Below, piece by piece: positions 1-9,017 of a stretch of 33,916 bases of DNA. The position numbers and the translations under genes were made by a program. This DNA comes from an uncultured Eudoraea sp. (GTDB lineage Bacteria > Bacteroidota > Bacteroidia > Flavobacteriales > Flavobacteriaceae), in the NCBI RefSeq assembly GCF_947260015.1, contig NZ_CAMYOM010000029.1, positions 1 to 33,916 of the forward strand, in the 5' to 3' direction. The stretch's first letter is position 1. The number at the start of each line of letters is the position of its first letter. The notes under the pieces were generated by a model. It worked only from the letters and a program-made list of their open reading frames with translations. It was not told where the DNA came from and made no database searches.

Positions 1-203
1 TCTTTAATATATCCTTCATCTAGGATATCTCCTTTTAAAAAGGTGTAATTTCGAGATTCCTCAATGTCTCTCAGATTCTCAAGATTCCCCGCATAAGTGA
101 GAGAATCTAAATTATAGATATGATAGTCCGGATAGTTGTTTGCAAATCTGCGTACAACATGTGAGCCAATAAATCCTGCACCTCCTGTTATTAAAATATT
201 CAT
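1..203 (-). CDS. rmlB: dTDP-glucose 4,6-dehydratase, N-terminal fragment cut by the window edge
   Basis: Reading leftward from the ATG at 203, the protein begins MNILITGGAGFIGSHVVRRF. This is the Rossmann NAD-binding signature GGxGFIGS of extended short-chain dehydrogenases. It continues with the dTDP-glucose dehydratase hallmark NLDSLTYAGNLENL (about residues 35-48) and a GDI motif near residue 62. About 67 codons are visible; the catalytic residues lie outside the window. RmlB converts dTDP-glucose to dTDP-4-keto-6-deoxyglucose in the cytoplasm, the second step to dTDP-rhamnose and related sugars. It lies 85 nt downstream of the Wzz-like gene on the same strand, so the two probably serve one polysaccharide locus. 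A related NAD-dependent sugar epimerase/dehydratase is the only realistic alternative, and the DSLTYAGN motif favours RmlB. Confidence 0.88.
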   Translation of the reverse strand, partial: MNILITGGAGFIGSHVVRRFANNYPDYHIYNLDSLTYAGNLENLRDIEESRNYTFLKGDILDEGYIK

Positions 204-288
204 AATATACTGGCTTTCAGCACTTTGTTTTTCTTTATAAATTTATGATAAATACATTTTCATATCCTCTTTTCCTCTATTAGGGTAT

Positions 289-1290
289 TCAATTTTGAAC
301 TTCTGCGGCTTTCTTATTAAGATATTTGAGTATGTCAATAAAAAAGAAAATGGCTAGCAAAATCAGTGGAATAAGTATAATTTTTTCTCCAAAAAAGGAT
401 TTCTGAACAATATGCGGTTCGCCAAAATAAATAATGCTAATAGCATCCTTTCGTTCCAGGAGTTCCATTTTTTTCCTTTCAATATCCCGAATCAGACTGT
501 TCTTTAAATTAAAAAGTTCTGCAATATCCAGTTGTTTCTCATTGTCCAAAATAATTCTTTGATCATTAAGCTGACTTTCCGTACTTGCCATTCTATCCGA
601 ATATCTGCTAATTAGTTCGTCCATTTGAACCAGTAATGCTTCGTTTTGCCTAATTCTTTCCAGCGCATTTTCCTGGCTAATTTGGGTCAGCTCTTTAAAG
701 TAACTGTTTGAGTTAATATATTCCATGACCTTCTGACTAAACTTCCGGCCGTTCGCTGCATCTTTATAAGTGAATGTGATTTTGTGTTCCAAGGAGCTTT
801 TATTTAATATCTCTGTTCTGGTAACAGCTGTTACTAGCCCCCCATCCTGAAATTTTTCCAAAAGTTCCAAATACTCCAAATTATCGTTATCCGAATCAAT
901 GTCTTTCAAGGTCTGATCTATGGCTACCTCATACCCCTTCAAATTTGGAAGGCTAATACCTATTCGACTAAAAAAAATTGTGTCCTTTCCCTTAATATTA
1001 GCCTGAATTTCATCAACTGCATCATATAAATAGGCCTTACTTTCAAAATTTGGCTTTACGATAACTTCGGTCTGAAGTTTTTCAGACACAAACTGGTTTA
1101 AGCCAAAGGCAATTAATGCCCCGACAATAACAAGACTAAGCAAAACCAGGAAGTTCTTTTTGAAATAGAGAAAAATTCTTAAAAACCACCTGAATAGCCT
1201 ATTAAAGCCATTACCAATCATTCTAAATAATTGCCCTAAATCTATTTCATCATTTGATGTGGTTTCTTTCGTTGTTTGTTGATCTGCCAT
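289..1290 (-). CDS. Wzz-like polysaccharide chain-length determinant (polysaccharide co-polymerase)
   Basis: A 333-aa inner-membrane protein with the Wzz topology: a short cytoplasmic N-terminus (DEIDLGQLFRMIG), a transmembrane helix at about 46-65, a long periplasmic part with a helical segment at about 205-285, and a second transmembrane helix at about 303-322 followed by a basic tail. Proteins of this family set the modal length of O-antigen, capsule or exopolysaccharide chains. No C-terminal tyrosine-kinase domain is present, so it is the short Wzz type. The ATG lies only 2 nt after the stop (1293-1295) of the upstream gene's out-of-frame tail, and rmlB follows, so the three were probably one transcription unit. 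The family is clear from topology and neighbours, but the polymer it controls is unknown. Confidence 0.75.
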   Translation of the reverse strand: MADQQTTKETTSNDEIDLGQLFRMIGNGFNRLFRWFLRIFLYFKKNFLVLLSLVIVGALIAFGLNQFVSEKLQTEVIVKPNFESKAYLYDAVDEIQANIKGKDTIFFSRIGISLPNLKGYEVAIDQTLKDIDSDNDNLEYLELLEKFQDGGLVTAVTRTEILNKSSLEHKITFTYKDAANGRKFSQKVMEYINSNSYFKELTQISQENALERIRQNEALLVQMDELISRYSDRMASTESQLNDQRIILDNEKQLDIAELFNLKNSLIRDIERKKMELLERKDAISIIYFGEPHIVQKSFFGEKIILIPLILLAIFFFIDILKYLNKKAAEVQN

Positions 1291-1292
1291 AT

Positions 1293-1447
1293 TCAGGAAT
1301 TAAAAATTTGCTTAAGTATTTTATCGGTTATTAAATAGGTGGGTTTTACACCCGTTGTTCCAAGGCCCCCGGAAGCTAAGGTACTACCAGATTCCAATGG
1401 ATTATCTGACGCATAATAGGCATATCTGACCTTAACTTCCTCTCTTA
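1293..1447 (-). pseudogene. Out-of-frame 3' tail of the DUF6909-like gene
   Basis: Past the TAA at 1445-1447, the frame one base back stays open and reads SIREEVKVRYAYYASDNPLE, then a Gly/Thr-rich stretch and KPTYLITDKILKQIFNS, ending at TGA 1293-1295. The 52 residues are protein-like. The YASDNP motif resembles the catalytic-Asp SDN/SDK region of PNP/UDP-phosphorylase-fold enzymes. The stop lies 2 nt before the wzz ATG, which suits the true end of the gene. The frames would join if one A were added to the AAAA run near 1454. A larger deletion is also possible, because the ExEGA motif expected upstream of SDN is absent from both frames. Confidence 0.7.
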
Positions 1448-2839
1448 TGCTTTTCCTGATTTTAGAAAACCATTCCCCTCAAAATCTTTGGCGCATAGTT
1501 CATTCTTAAAGGGGTAGTTATCCGCTGTTCCTTCAAAAATATGTGCAGACGGAATCATTAAATCTCCTTTACCGCCCTCGAGAATGCCTGCTTTCCCCAT
1601 TATTGAAATTGAAGCCACATCTAAAAAGATGTCTTGGCCATTTTCTAAAACAAAGGGCTTTAAAAGTTCGTCAATTGTTTCATAGGCCTGTTCCCCAAAG
1701 GCATAGTCCATTACAAATATAACAGGTTTTTTATCATCAGGAAGGTTCATATTTAGTTCATAACAACAGGCGTCCTGCCCTAATTTCGCCATATCAAATA
1801 TCTGAACATCTATACTCGTTCCTGAGGTGTCCTCTAAAGAGATCATGCCGTTCCGTTTTGCTTTGGTAATTACTTTATTGCGTAAAGCCATATTATCCGT
1901 GGAACTTAAAGCCTCATATATCTCAAGGGATCCGTTTGAAGGAAACTCTTTTCTAAGCGCTTTTCTGGCATATAAAGAATTTACCACGCTATGCATATTG
2001 GAGCTGATAATATGTATTGGTCTTTTTAATAAATTGTGTGTGTTTAAGGTTTTCTTTATGGTTTCGGCCCATATTTCGCCGTGAATATGATGCCCCAGGC
2101 GATCCCTTAACATACTACTAAAGGTTATTACTCTTTTCTCGCCACCCGTTTCCTCCTCAATAGATAATTTACCTAACCAATACAGAATCTTCAAAAATCT
2201 TTCAGGTTCTTTCTTTGTTGCCAGTTTATCATATACCTCTAATACCTCCACAAATGATCTTCCAAGGATGTTTGCAGTATGAATTAATGCAGTTTCTTTC
2301 TCCACTTGAGTAAGCTTGGCTTTGGTAGCTGCTTTTTCTAATTTTTTCCAATCGCGAATAGTCTTATTTGTGTCTTCTATTAAAACGCGTTGGCATATTT
2401 TATCGGCTTCTATATACAAAAAGGTAAGGTGTGTAAGTATGTCATAAATATCTGAGCGTCCTCTTGTGATCTCAATATTCATCTGCTCACTATCTATTCG
2501 GTAGCAATTTCTTCTCCTTTTGGGCGGGATAATTGCTTTAAAGTGGGATTTTCCATAACCTTCATCTGAAGTAAGATTAATATACCTGCACTGCTCTATT
2601 CCGGAAGGTAATCGTTCCAATACATATATAAGTCCATTAAGTTCAGCCTTATCTTCAGCCACTGAACCATAAATTTCCGGATGTAAAGCTAAAAGGGCAT
2701 TTCTCAAAGTCTCCCCTGAAACTCCCGTAGGTTTATAGAAACCTCTATTGAATAAATGACGCATAGTAACATACATCCGCTCAATGGCATTTGTAGATTC
2801 CTGTGCTCTGGTATTATCTTTAACTATCTCCATAGACAT
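1445..2839 (-). CDS. DUF6909-like protein, PNP-fold-like, C-terminus disrupted by a frame change
   Basis: The main frame codes for about 464 residues from ATG 2839 (MSMEIVKDN); ATG 2833 (MEIVKDN) is an equally good start. I recognise it as a Bacteroidota family of unknown function, most likely DUF6909. Visible features are a charged N-terminal helical part containing TRAQESTNAIERMY, a central HHIHGEIWA, and a C-terminal PNP-like part with VMDYAFGEQAYE and GKAGILEGGKGDLMIP, then HIFEGTADNYPF. The frame stops at 1445, just after FLKSGKA, while the expected C-terminus continues in another frame. As read, the product lacks the SDN-containing end and is probably inactive or altered. A TAATTTTG promoter box ends 3 nt before ATG 2839. 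The substrate is unknown; a nucleoside/nucleotide hydrolase or phosphorylase is a guess from the fold-like motifs. Confidence 0.65.
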   Translation of the reverse strand: MSMEIVKDNTRAQESTNAIERMYVTMRHLFNRGFYKPTGVSGETLRNALLALHPEIYGSVAEDKAELNGLIYVLERLPSGIEQCRYINLTSDEGYGKSHFKAIIPPKRRRNCYRIDSEQMNIEITRGRSDIYDILTHLTFLYIEADKICQRVLIEDTNKTIRDWKKLEKAATKAKLTQVEKETALIHTANILGRSFVEVLEVYDKLATKKEPERFLKILYWLGKLSIEEETGGEKRVITFSSMLRDRLGHHIHGEIWAETIKKTLNTHNLLKRPIHIISSNMHSVVNSLYARKALRKEFPSNGSLEIYEALSSTDNMALRNKVITKAKRNGMISLEDTSGTSIDVQIFDMAKLGQDACCYELNMNLPDDKKPVIFVMDYAFGEQAYETIDELLKPFVLENGQDIFLDVASISIMGKAGILEGGKGDLMIPSAHIFEGTADNYPFKNELCAKDFEGNGFLKSGKA

Positions 2840-2842
2840 TAG

Positions 2843-2850
2843 CAAAATTA
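2843..2850 (-). promoter_or_regulatory. -7 promoter element TAATTTTG
   Basis: The minus strand reads TAATTTTG, a full match to the Bacteroidota -7 consensus TAnnTTTG. It ends 3 nt before ATG 2839 and 9 nt before ATG 2833. No TTG is seen at the expected upstream distance. Transcription would begin at about the start codon, favouring a leaderless mRNA and possibly the 2833 start. Confidence 0.4.
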
Positions 2851-2939
2851 CATTTTATACTTAAGATTTAATTGAGTCTATAAAATTTAGTCTAATTCTA
2901 GGGTTAAATCCCTTCTTTCTAAAACGAAAATTGCTAATC

Positions 2940-4436
2940 TTATTCTCGCTGTAATGCCAACTTGTCTGCCACCGACCTATCATTAGAAAGGCGTTGTACC
3001 TTATTTTGGCCTCCTAATTTTCCGATAGATTTCATAAACTCCTGAAAACCACTTTTTTTGATAGAGGTGATTTTTAAACGCTGTAGTATTTTACCCTCAA
3101 TAAGATCATAATAGTAACTGTTTTGTTTTTGAAGTGATGTATCTAGAATCTCAATAAATTTAGACATGTCTGAAGGTTTTCGTTCAAATTCGATAAACCA
3201 CTCATGGTACGGAAGTTCATCTTTTTCAGGTGTAATTTGCGGTGCCACTGTAAACTCGTTTATAGAAGCATCACATGCCTCTACGGCCTTTTGCATGGCA
3301 ACCTCAACCTCTTTTGCAATAACATGTTCCCCAAATGCTGAAATAAAGTGTTTTATGCGACCTGTAACTACAATTTTATAAGGTGTTGTTGAAATAAACC
3401 GAACGGTATCTCCAAGATTGTATCCCCAAAGACCTGCGTTGGTAGAAATAATCATGACATAGTTAACATCTAATTCTACTTCACTTACAGTAAGTCGTTT
3501 TGGTTGATCCTCAAAAAATTCATCTGCCTTAACAAATTCATAGAAGATACCAGAGTCTAACAATAACAACATGCCCTCTTCTTTTTGAGTGTTCTGATAA
3601 GCAAAAAATCCTTCACTCGCCGGAAATAATTCTATGCTATCCACTCTGCGGCCTATAAGTTCCTCAAATTTAGCCCTGTAGGGCTCATAATTGACCCCCC
3701 CATAAATAAACAGATTAAAATTTTTGAATAATGAACCTATATTTTTATCACTTGTGGCTTTTAATTTTTCAAAATACATTTGAACCCATGAAGGAATGCC
3801 TGCAATCAGTGTCATATCTTCATTTATTGTTTCCTCCACAATCTTTTCCACCTTAGTTTCCCAGTCCTCAATACAGTTTGTTTCCCAGCTGGGCAAGCGG
3901 TTCTTTTGAAGGTAGTTGGGCACGTAATGTGCTGAAATACCTGATAATCTTCCTAGTTTAATCCCGTTTTTTTCTTGTAATACCGGACTTCCCTGTAGAA
4001 ATATCCACTTTCCATCAACAAAATCCGAATTTCCGGTTTCATGGATATAATTCAGAATTGCATTCCTTGAGGCAAGAACCTGTTCTTTAATAGATTCTGA
4101 AGTAATGGGAATATATTTGGCCCCTGATGTCGTTCCTGAGGTTTTGGCAAAATAGATCGGCTTTCCGGGCCAAAGAACATTTTCCTTACCCGCTACCGCC
4201 TGCTCAACATACTCACGCAAAGCTTCATAATCTCGTATTGGAACTTCATTTACAAATTCTGAGTGGCTCTTTATTCGTGCAAAATTATGATCAATTCCAA
4301 ATTTTGTGTTTTGAGCATTCCGTATTATATGTTTGAAGACTTTTTCCTGACTTTTTAAAGGTTCCCCGGCCCACCTGGCTGTTTTACGGGCTATGTTTTT
4401 TGCAAAAATTCTGGCTGCTAAAGATTTTAATGACAT
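2940..4436 (-). CDS. GH3 auxin-responsive-promoter family protein (acyl-adenylating enzyme)
   Basis: A 498-aa protein of the GH3 family, the ANL-superfamily enzymes that adenylate a carboxylic acid and, in plants, conjugate it to an amino acid. The phosphate-binding loop is FAKTSGTTSGAKYIPIT at about residues 97-113. Further family blocks are FIYGGVNYEPYRAKFEEL, an ELFPASEGFFAYQ segment, YNLGDTVRF, and VTGRIKHFISAFGEHV near the mobile C-terminal domain. The length is normal for bacterial homologues. There is no signal peptide, so it is cytoplasmic. The start is 5 nt downstream of the M23 peptidase stop, indicating co-transcription. The bacterial substrate is not known, and neither the acid nor the acceptor can be inferred here. 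The family call is firm. Confidence 0.88.
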   Translation of the reverse strand: MSLKSLAARIFAKNIARKTARWAGEPLKSQEKVFKHIIRNAQNTKFGIDHNFARIKSHSEFVNEVPIRDYEALREYVEQAVAGKENVLWPGKPIYFAKTSGTTSGAKYIPITSESIKEQVLASRNAILNYIHETGNSDFVDGKWIFLQGSPVLQEKNGIKLGRLSGISAHYVPNYLQKNRLPSWETNCIEDWETKVEKIVEETINEDMTLIAGIPSWVQMYFEKLKATSDKNIGSLFKNFNLFIYGGVNYEPYRAKFEELIGRRVDSIELFPASEGFFAYQNTQKEEGMLLLLDSGIFYEFVKADEFFEDQPKRLTVSEVELDVNYVMIISTNAGLWGYNLGDTVRFISTTPYKIVVTGRIKHFISAFGEHVIAKEVEVAMQKAVEACDASINEFTVAPQITPEKDELPYHEWFIEFERKPSDMSKFIEILDTSLQKQNSYYYDLIEGKILQRLKITSIKKSGFQEFMKSIGKLGGQNKVQRLSNDRSVADKLALQRE

Positions 4437-4441
4437 CCTTT

Positions 4442-5311
4442 CTAGTTAAAATCAATATAATCTGCCGGGTTTACCGGATTGCCATTGTTCCACAGCTCAA
4501 AATGCAAATGAGGCCCTGTAGTTAATTCTCCGGTATTTCCTACGGAGGCAATAACTTCCCCGGCCCTGACAAAGTCTCCCTGGCTCTTGTTTAATGAGCC
4601 GTTGTGTTTATAGACTGAAAGTATTCCGCTTTTATGCTCCATAATTATGACATATCCAGTTTCAGTTGTCCATTCAGAAAAAATTACTGTTCCGGCAGCT
4701 ACTGCTTTGACCGGAGTATCCTTAATAGCGACAATGTCTACTGCATAGTGCTTGTTTTGTGCATCATATTCCTGAGAAATTGTGCCGCTAACTGGTGAAA
4801 ACAACACAAGTCCCTCACCATCTTTATTGCTTTCAAAAAGATTGTACTTATCTTCCAAAGCAACTTCTGCTCTTAGCATGGAGTCTTCTCTGATTGGACT
4901 AAGATCTACTGTGGACGGGTCTATTTTAAATTGTTCAAAAAGGGAGTCTCTGTTAATCTGATTGTTTTCAATATCTCCTCGCAAGACCATTCGAATATTA
5001 CTTAAATACTTATTGGTATAATTCAGAACAGTGACCAGAGAATCTGTTTTATACGTTAATTCCGTTGCCTGTCTTTTAAGCTTTGTAGAAGAGTAGCCGG
5101 GTATATATTCCCTTAAAGGTGTAAAAGCAATAAGCAAGGTTGTAAGCCCGATAAGTGCGACAATAAACAAGGATCCTGTGACAAACACATTGAGTCTGCT
5201 AAGTTTAAAAGATATCTTTTCTTCAAAAGTACTTTCGTTAAGTATCACCAGTCGATACTTATGAAGTAGCTTTCTCCGAATTTCTTTTCTCTTTTTTCCT
5301 TTTTTAGCCAT
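4442..5311 (-). CDS. Membrane-anchored M23 (LytM-type) metallopeptidase
   Basis: A 289-aa protein with a basic cytoplasmic N-terminus, one transmembrane helix at about 43-63, a short helical linker (about 75-160) and a C-terminal peptidase M23 domain (about 168-287). The zinc-site pattern is complete: H188xxxD192 (HYAVD) and H268xH270 (GPHLHFELW), with H236 in YKHN as the additional active-site histidine. M23 enzymes cut peptide cross-links in peptidoglycan, so the domain faces the periplasm and may act in wall remodelling. The ATG is preceded at 5 nt by a TATCTTTG promoter box, and the GH3 gene follows after 5 nt. It is divergent from tatA. Confidence 0.9.
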   Translation of the reverse strand: MAKKGKKRKEIRRKLLHKYRLVILNESTFEEKISFKLSRLNVFVTGSLFIVALIGLTTLLIAFTPLREYIPGYSSTKLKRQATELTYKTDSLVTVLNYTNKYLSNIRMVLRGDIENNQINRDSLFEQFKIDPSTVDLSPIREDSMLRAEVALEDKYNLFESNKDGEGLVLFSPVSGTISQEYDAQNKHYAVDIVAIKDTPVKAVAAGTVIFSEWTTETGYVIIMEHKSGILSVYKHNGSLNKSQGDFVRAGEVIASVGNTGELTTGPHLHFELWNNGNPVNPADYIDFN

Positions 5312-5316
5312 AAATA

Positions 5317-5324
5317 CAAAGATA
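5317..5324 (-). promoter_or_regulatory. -7 promoter element TATCTTTG of the M23 gene
   Basis: On the minus strand, TATCTTTG matches the Bacteroidota consensus TAnnTTTG exactly. Its last G is 5 nt from the ATG at 5311, so the transcript would start at or very near the start codon. No clear -33 TTG is visible. Confidence 0.5.
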
Positions 5325-5481
5325 AACTTCGATTTGAATTAAGCAGTAAATACCTTTTAAATTTATAGTCCTCCAAATTTCACACTACGTATAATTTACG
5401 GATTGAAAACATTTTTTGACGTTTACAATTTAAAATAGATCTTCCCGTTACTATTAACAATAATATAAGTACTTTTTTTAG

Positions 5482-5489
5482 TACCTTTG
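5482..5489 (+). promoter_or_regulatory. -7 promoter element TACCTTTG of tatA
   Basis: TACCTTTG matches TAnnTTTG and lies 22 nt before the tatA ATG, allowing a short leader. It sits in the divergent spacer between the M23 gene and tatA. A convincing -33 TTG was not found. Confidence 0.5.
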
Positions 5490-5511
5490 TAATCCATTAA
5501 ATTATAAAATT

Positions 5512-5697
5512 ATGGTATCATTAATTACCTTTTTAGCAATAGGTCCATGGCAAATAGCCATAATCGTCATGGTTGTTTTACTTTTATTCGGGGGCAAAAA
5601 AATACCTGAATTAATGAGAGGTTTGGGAAGTGGAATTAAAGAATTTAAAGATGCCTCTAAAGAAGACGATCAACTTGAGGAGAAAAAAGAAGAATAA
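5512..5697 (+). CDS. tatA: Sec-independent protein translocase subunit TatA/E
   Basis: A 61-aa protein with the canonical TatA layout: a short N-terminal transmembrane helix (about residues 12-27), the conserved FGGKKIPEL hinge, an amphipathic helix ([16 protein letters not shown]) and an acidic-basic tail. TatA oligomers form the pore through which folded twin-arginine proteins cross the inner membrane, together with TatC. No tatC is nearby, which is common in this group. It is a single-gene unit, with a promoter box upstream and a strong terminator 23 nt downstream. TatA and TatE cannot be separated by sequence at this length. Confidence 0.93.
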   Translation: MVSLITFLAIGPWQIAIIVMVVLLLFGGKKIPELMRGLGSGIKEFKDASKEDDQLEEKKEE

Positions 5698-5720
5698 CTA
5701 AGAAATTCCGCAATAGATAA

Positions 5721-5747
5721 AAGGCGCCAGTTATGGCGCCTTTTTTT
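5721..5747 (+). terminator. Rho-independent terminator after tatA
   Basis: A perfect 9-bp stem, AAGGCGCCA (5721-5729) paired with TGGCGCCTT (5734-5742), has a 4-nt GTTA loop and runs into a T tract ending at 5747. Confidence 0.9.
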
Positions 5748-6086
5748 ATGGAATATAAAAAGATTAAATTTTGATATTATACCTATCGTTTTATTTATTT
5801 ATTCCCTTTTTTAATGCGCTAACAGACAATTTGATACAGCGTTTCATACCATTTTGTAGTACTTTCCACACAGAATATAATAGATATTGCACCTTCCTTT
5901 TTATCGATGAAATACATAAGTTGATCGTACACGACAAAAAACATCTCTTTCACAACAAAAAATAAATAAGGAGTATTAATACTTCTAATTTCGTCGTTAA
6001 ATCAATCATATTGGTGAAACTCTGCCAGAATATTTATAACACTAACAAAATAGGCAGATAGTCATATTTTCCAAGCCATTGAACTA
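5748..6086 (+). other. AT-rich intergenic region upstream of the PorE-like gene
   Basis: About 340 nt without a supportable gene. A 64-codon frame at 5771-5965 has no family resemblance and is rejected. TAATTTCG at 5986-5993 is a one-mismatch match to the TAnnTTTG promoter element and could begin an approximately 90-nt leader for the downstream gene. No hairpin, tRNA or repeat was recognised. Confidence 0.4.
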
Positions 6087-8993
6087 ATGAAGACAAATTT
6101 AATACAGTTTCTTTTTGCGTTACTATTGCTAACAACTTTTGGGGCAAGTGCGCATTGGAATGAGTCTATACACGAAATTACATCGGCAGATGTAATAACT
6201 TATCATAATACAAGCATTGAAGCCATTACTAATGATGTTAAGACTTCAACACCGAATACTGATGATGATTTTAAGCGAATGGCCAGAGAATACGGCATCC
6301 CTACAAGATTAGTCAAAGATTTTTTATCAGCAGAAAACGGATACTACGTTATTGCCGGAGTTTACGGAGATCGGGCTAACGCCAATAAATTTGCTCAAAA
6401 ATTAAGGCTTAAGCGACTTAATCCTGTTATCATTACACATCCTGTCAGTAACTTAAACTATGTTACCCTAGCCCAGCATGAGAATTGGAAAGAAGCCATT
6501 AATTCATGTATTTCGGCAATGAATGGTAAATATCAGTCTGAGGTTTGGATTATGAATGTTCAGGGACGTAATTCGGACCACAGTGATAAGAAGTTAGATA
6601 TTGAAAGCAACGAATTAAAAGAAAACTCACTTAATACATCAAAAGAATTTATAAAATCAGCAAAGAAAAATAAAATTGCGGCCAGAATAGTTCCCAGGTT
6701 CAAGGGTTTAAAGAATGGTTATTATATAGTTGCAGGTGTTTTTGGGGATGTTCACAATGTTAAATCATTCCAGGAAAAACTAAGTAAAAAAAATCTGGTT
6801 TCCAAAATAGCAACTCACCCTGAAAGTCAGTTAAACTATGTATATATCAAGGAATATAAAGACTGGGAAGAGGCAATAAATGCCTGTAAGTCTAATCTAA
6901 ATGGAAACTATTATGATAAAATGTGGATCATGAATGTCTTTGATCCAGGTGAAGTAGTAACAACAGAAGATTTGTATACCTTGGAGAAGAATAAGAAAAC
7001 TGTTTCAGAATTCTCCAATCAAGTCAATCCGGAGTATATTAATCTACTTGCACCATCCAGAACACATAAAAAAGGGTCTTCCATTTTTACTAATGACAAA
7101 CTGCTTCAAAAGGCAGATTTATACTTTAGTAAAATGTGGTATGCCGAAGCTGCGGAACTTTACGAGCAGGTACTGGAATCAGATCCTAATAATCAATCTT
7201 TTAAAATAATAGAAAAAGCAGGGGATTCACACTATTATAATACAAATATGGAAAGAGCTTATTACTGGTATGATAAGCTGTATACTAATTATAAAAATGA
7301 GATGTCCGCAGAGAATATCTTTAAATATGCCAATTCTTCGAAGGGTACCGGGAAGTACGCAAGAGCCAAACGCTTGATGCGATTGTATGATCGAGAAATG
7401 AAAAACGGAAATTCGCGTGCACTGGAAGATCTATCAAGGGCAACTCCCAATGAAATTGTTCTAGACAATATATTAAATACGGAGGAAACAATTAACATTG
7501 CAAATTTGGCAATAAATTCAGAATATTCAGATTTCTCTCCAATGTTCTATAATGATGACGAGATGGTATTTTCATCAGCTATGGATTCTTCTTTTTTTAA
7601 TACCAGACGGTATAAATGGAACAATCAACCCTATCTTGATTTATATGTCGCTAAAATTAATAAGGAATCACAGGAAGTTAGGGATGCCATTAAATTTTCA
7701 AAAAAGATAAATACCAAATACCATGAAGCATCCGTCACATTTTCTCCGGACAATGAAACGATGTACTTCACTAGAAATAATTATGGTAAAAAGTTAAAAC
7801 GAGACAAAAACGGAAACAATAATTTAAAAATATACATGTCCAAAAAAATGGATGGTGAATGGACTGAAGGGAAAGAACTCCCATTTAATAGCGATGATTT
7901 TTCTACGGGCCATCCTGCCCTTAGCCCTGATGGTAAACAACTGTATTTTGTTTCCGATATGCCCGGAAGTATCGGTATGACTGATATTTTTGTAGTTGAT
8001 GTACTTGGTGACGGTCAATTTTCCGAGCCTAGAAATCTTGGCCCGGAAATTAACACCGAACGAAAGGAGATGTTCCCGTTTATTAACGAAAAGAAACTCT
8101 ATTTTTCTTCAGATGGACATGTTGGCATAGGCGGGCTGGACATATACGAGGTGGCTTATGATGACGAAGCAGGTTTTCTGGAGGTAAGGAACGCAGGTCA
8201 ACCAATAAACAGTAAAAAAGACGACTTCTCATACATTGTTGATGAAGAAACTCAAAAGGGTTTTTTTGCATCAAACAGAAGAGGTGGTAAAGGGGATGAT
8301 GATATTTATTCATTTCAAAGATTACTGCCTGAAGAAGCAAATGAAAATGCTATTGCAGGCGTTGTGACAGATTTAGTTACAGGGGAAGTAATGCCCGAAG
8401 CTTTGGTAATGCTCCTGGATGAAAATAATATTAAGCTAAAAGAAGTAGTTACCGGTGAAGATGGAAGCTTTGTGTTCGAGGATCTCGATAGCTCTACAAA
8501 ATATATCTTAAAGACAGTTAAAGGCACTTATTTTATTGATGAGCAATCTGTACTTACTAAGGACAATGAGTTAGTGCATGCCGATGTATCCATGAAAAAA
8601 CTTAAAGAACTAATTATTCTGGAAGATGGGATCAAAAAGTTAAAAATAGATATGATCTTCTTTGATTTTGACAAGTTTTATATCAGAAATGATGCTGCCA
8701 ATGAATTGGATAAACTTGTTGAGGTAATGAATGAGCATAAAACCATGGTTATTAAAATTGAATCTCACACAGATTCCAGGGGTAAAAGAGCTTATAATAA
8801 ATATCTGTCAGATAAAAGGGCAAAATCCACAAGGGAATATCTGATATTGCAGGGAATTTCTCCAGATCGCATACAAAGCGCTATAGGGTATGGAGAAGAA
8901 AGATTACTCAACGAATGTGATGGTACGGTTAGGTGCAGTTCGGCCAAGCATCAGCTCAACAGGCGTTCAGAGTTTATAATTGTTAAGATGTAG
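6087..8993 (+). CDS. PorE-like OmpA-family protein with two SPOR-like modules, TPR, PD40 and regulatory domain
   Basis: A 968-aa exported protein with a signal peptide of about 22 residues (LLLLTTFGASA). Domains in order: SPOR-like module 1 (84-158), SPOR-like module 2 (210-284), TPR-type helices (about 335-450), a PD40/WD40-like beta-propeller with repeats such as ALSPDGKQLYFVSD (about 471-744), a carboxypeptidase-regulatory-like beta-sandwich (about 752-845), and an OmpA C-terminal peptidoglycan-binding domain (about 852-968). The last contains SHTDSRG and LSDKRA, supplying the usual Asp/Arg pair for diaminopimelate. TPR-PD40-CRD-OmpA is the architecture of PorE, a periplasmic T9SS component tying the machinery to the wall. 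The N-terminal module pair is extra and also occurs in the PorP/SprF protein at 31293. It stands alone between terminator-flanked units. A gliding-associated PorE paralogue is likely, but true PorE function is not proven. Confidence 0.82.
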   Translation: MKTNLIQFLFALLLLTTFGASAHWNESIHEITSADVITYHNTSIEAITNDVKTSTPNTDDDFKRMAREYGIPTRLVKDFLSAENGYYVIAGVYGDRANANKFAQKLRLKRLNPVIITHPVSNLNYVTLAQHENWKEAINSCISAMNGKYQSEVWIMNVQGRNSDHSDKKLDIESNELKENSLNTSKEFIKSAKKNKIAARIVPRFKGLKNGYYIVAGVFGDVHNVKSFQEKLSKKNLVSKIATHPESQLNYVYIKEYKDWEEAINACKSNLNGNYYDKMWIMNVFDPGEVVTTEDLYTLEKNKKTVSEFSNQVNPEYINLLAPSRTHKKGSSIFTNDKLLQKADLYFSKMWYAEAAELYEQVLESDPNNQSFKIIEKAGDSHYYNTNMERAYYWYDKLYTNYKNEMSAENIFKYANSSKGTGKYARAKRLMRLYDREMKNGNSRALEDLSRATPNEIVLDNILNTEETINIANLAINSEYSDFSPMFYNDDEMVFSSAMDSSFFNTRRYKWNNQPYLDLYVAKINKESQEVRDAIKFSKKINTKYHEASVTFSPDNETMYFTRNNYGKKLKRDKNGNNNLKIYMSKKMDGEWTEGKELPFNSDDFSTGHPALSPDGKQLYFVSDMPGSIGMTDIFVVDVLGDGQFSEPRNLGPEINTERKEMFPFINEKKLYFSSDGHVGIGGLDIYEVAYDDEAGFLEVRNAGQPINSKKDDFSYIVDEETQKGFFASNRRGGKGDDDIYSFQRLLPEEANENAIAGVVTDLVTGEVMPEALVMLLDENNIKLKEVVTGEDGSFVFEDLDSSTKYILKTVKGTYFIDEQSVLTKDNELVHADVSMKKLKELIILEDGIKKLKIDMIFFDFDKFYIRNDAANELDKLVEVMNEHKTMVIKIESHTDSRGKRAYNKYLSDKRAKSTREYLILQGISPDRIQSAIGYGEERLLNECDGTVRCSSAKHQLNRRSEFIIVKM

Positions 8994-9017
8994 TGCAAAC
9001 AGAAATGATTAATGGAT

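Noticed and set aside
1450-1460. Programmed -1 ribosomal frameshift in the DUF6909-like gene
   Set aside because: The AAAA run allows tRNA slippage, but there is no X-XXY-YYZ heptamer in phase, no obvious downstream stem, and an expected motif block is missing; an indel or deletion explains the data better.
5771-5965. 64-codon open frame between the tatA terminator and the PorE-like gene
   Set aside because: No recognisable motif or paralogue, AT-rich composition and no ribosome-binding context; best explained as chance in intergenic DNA.
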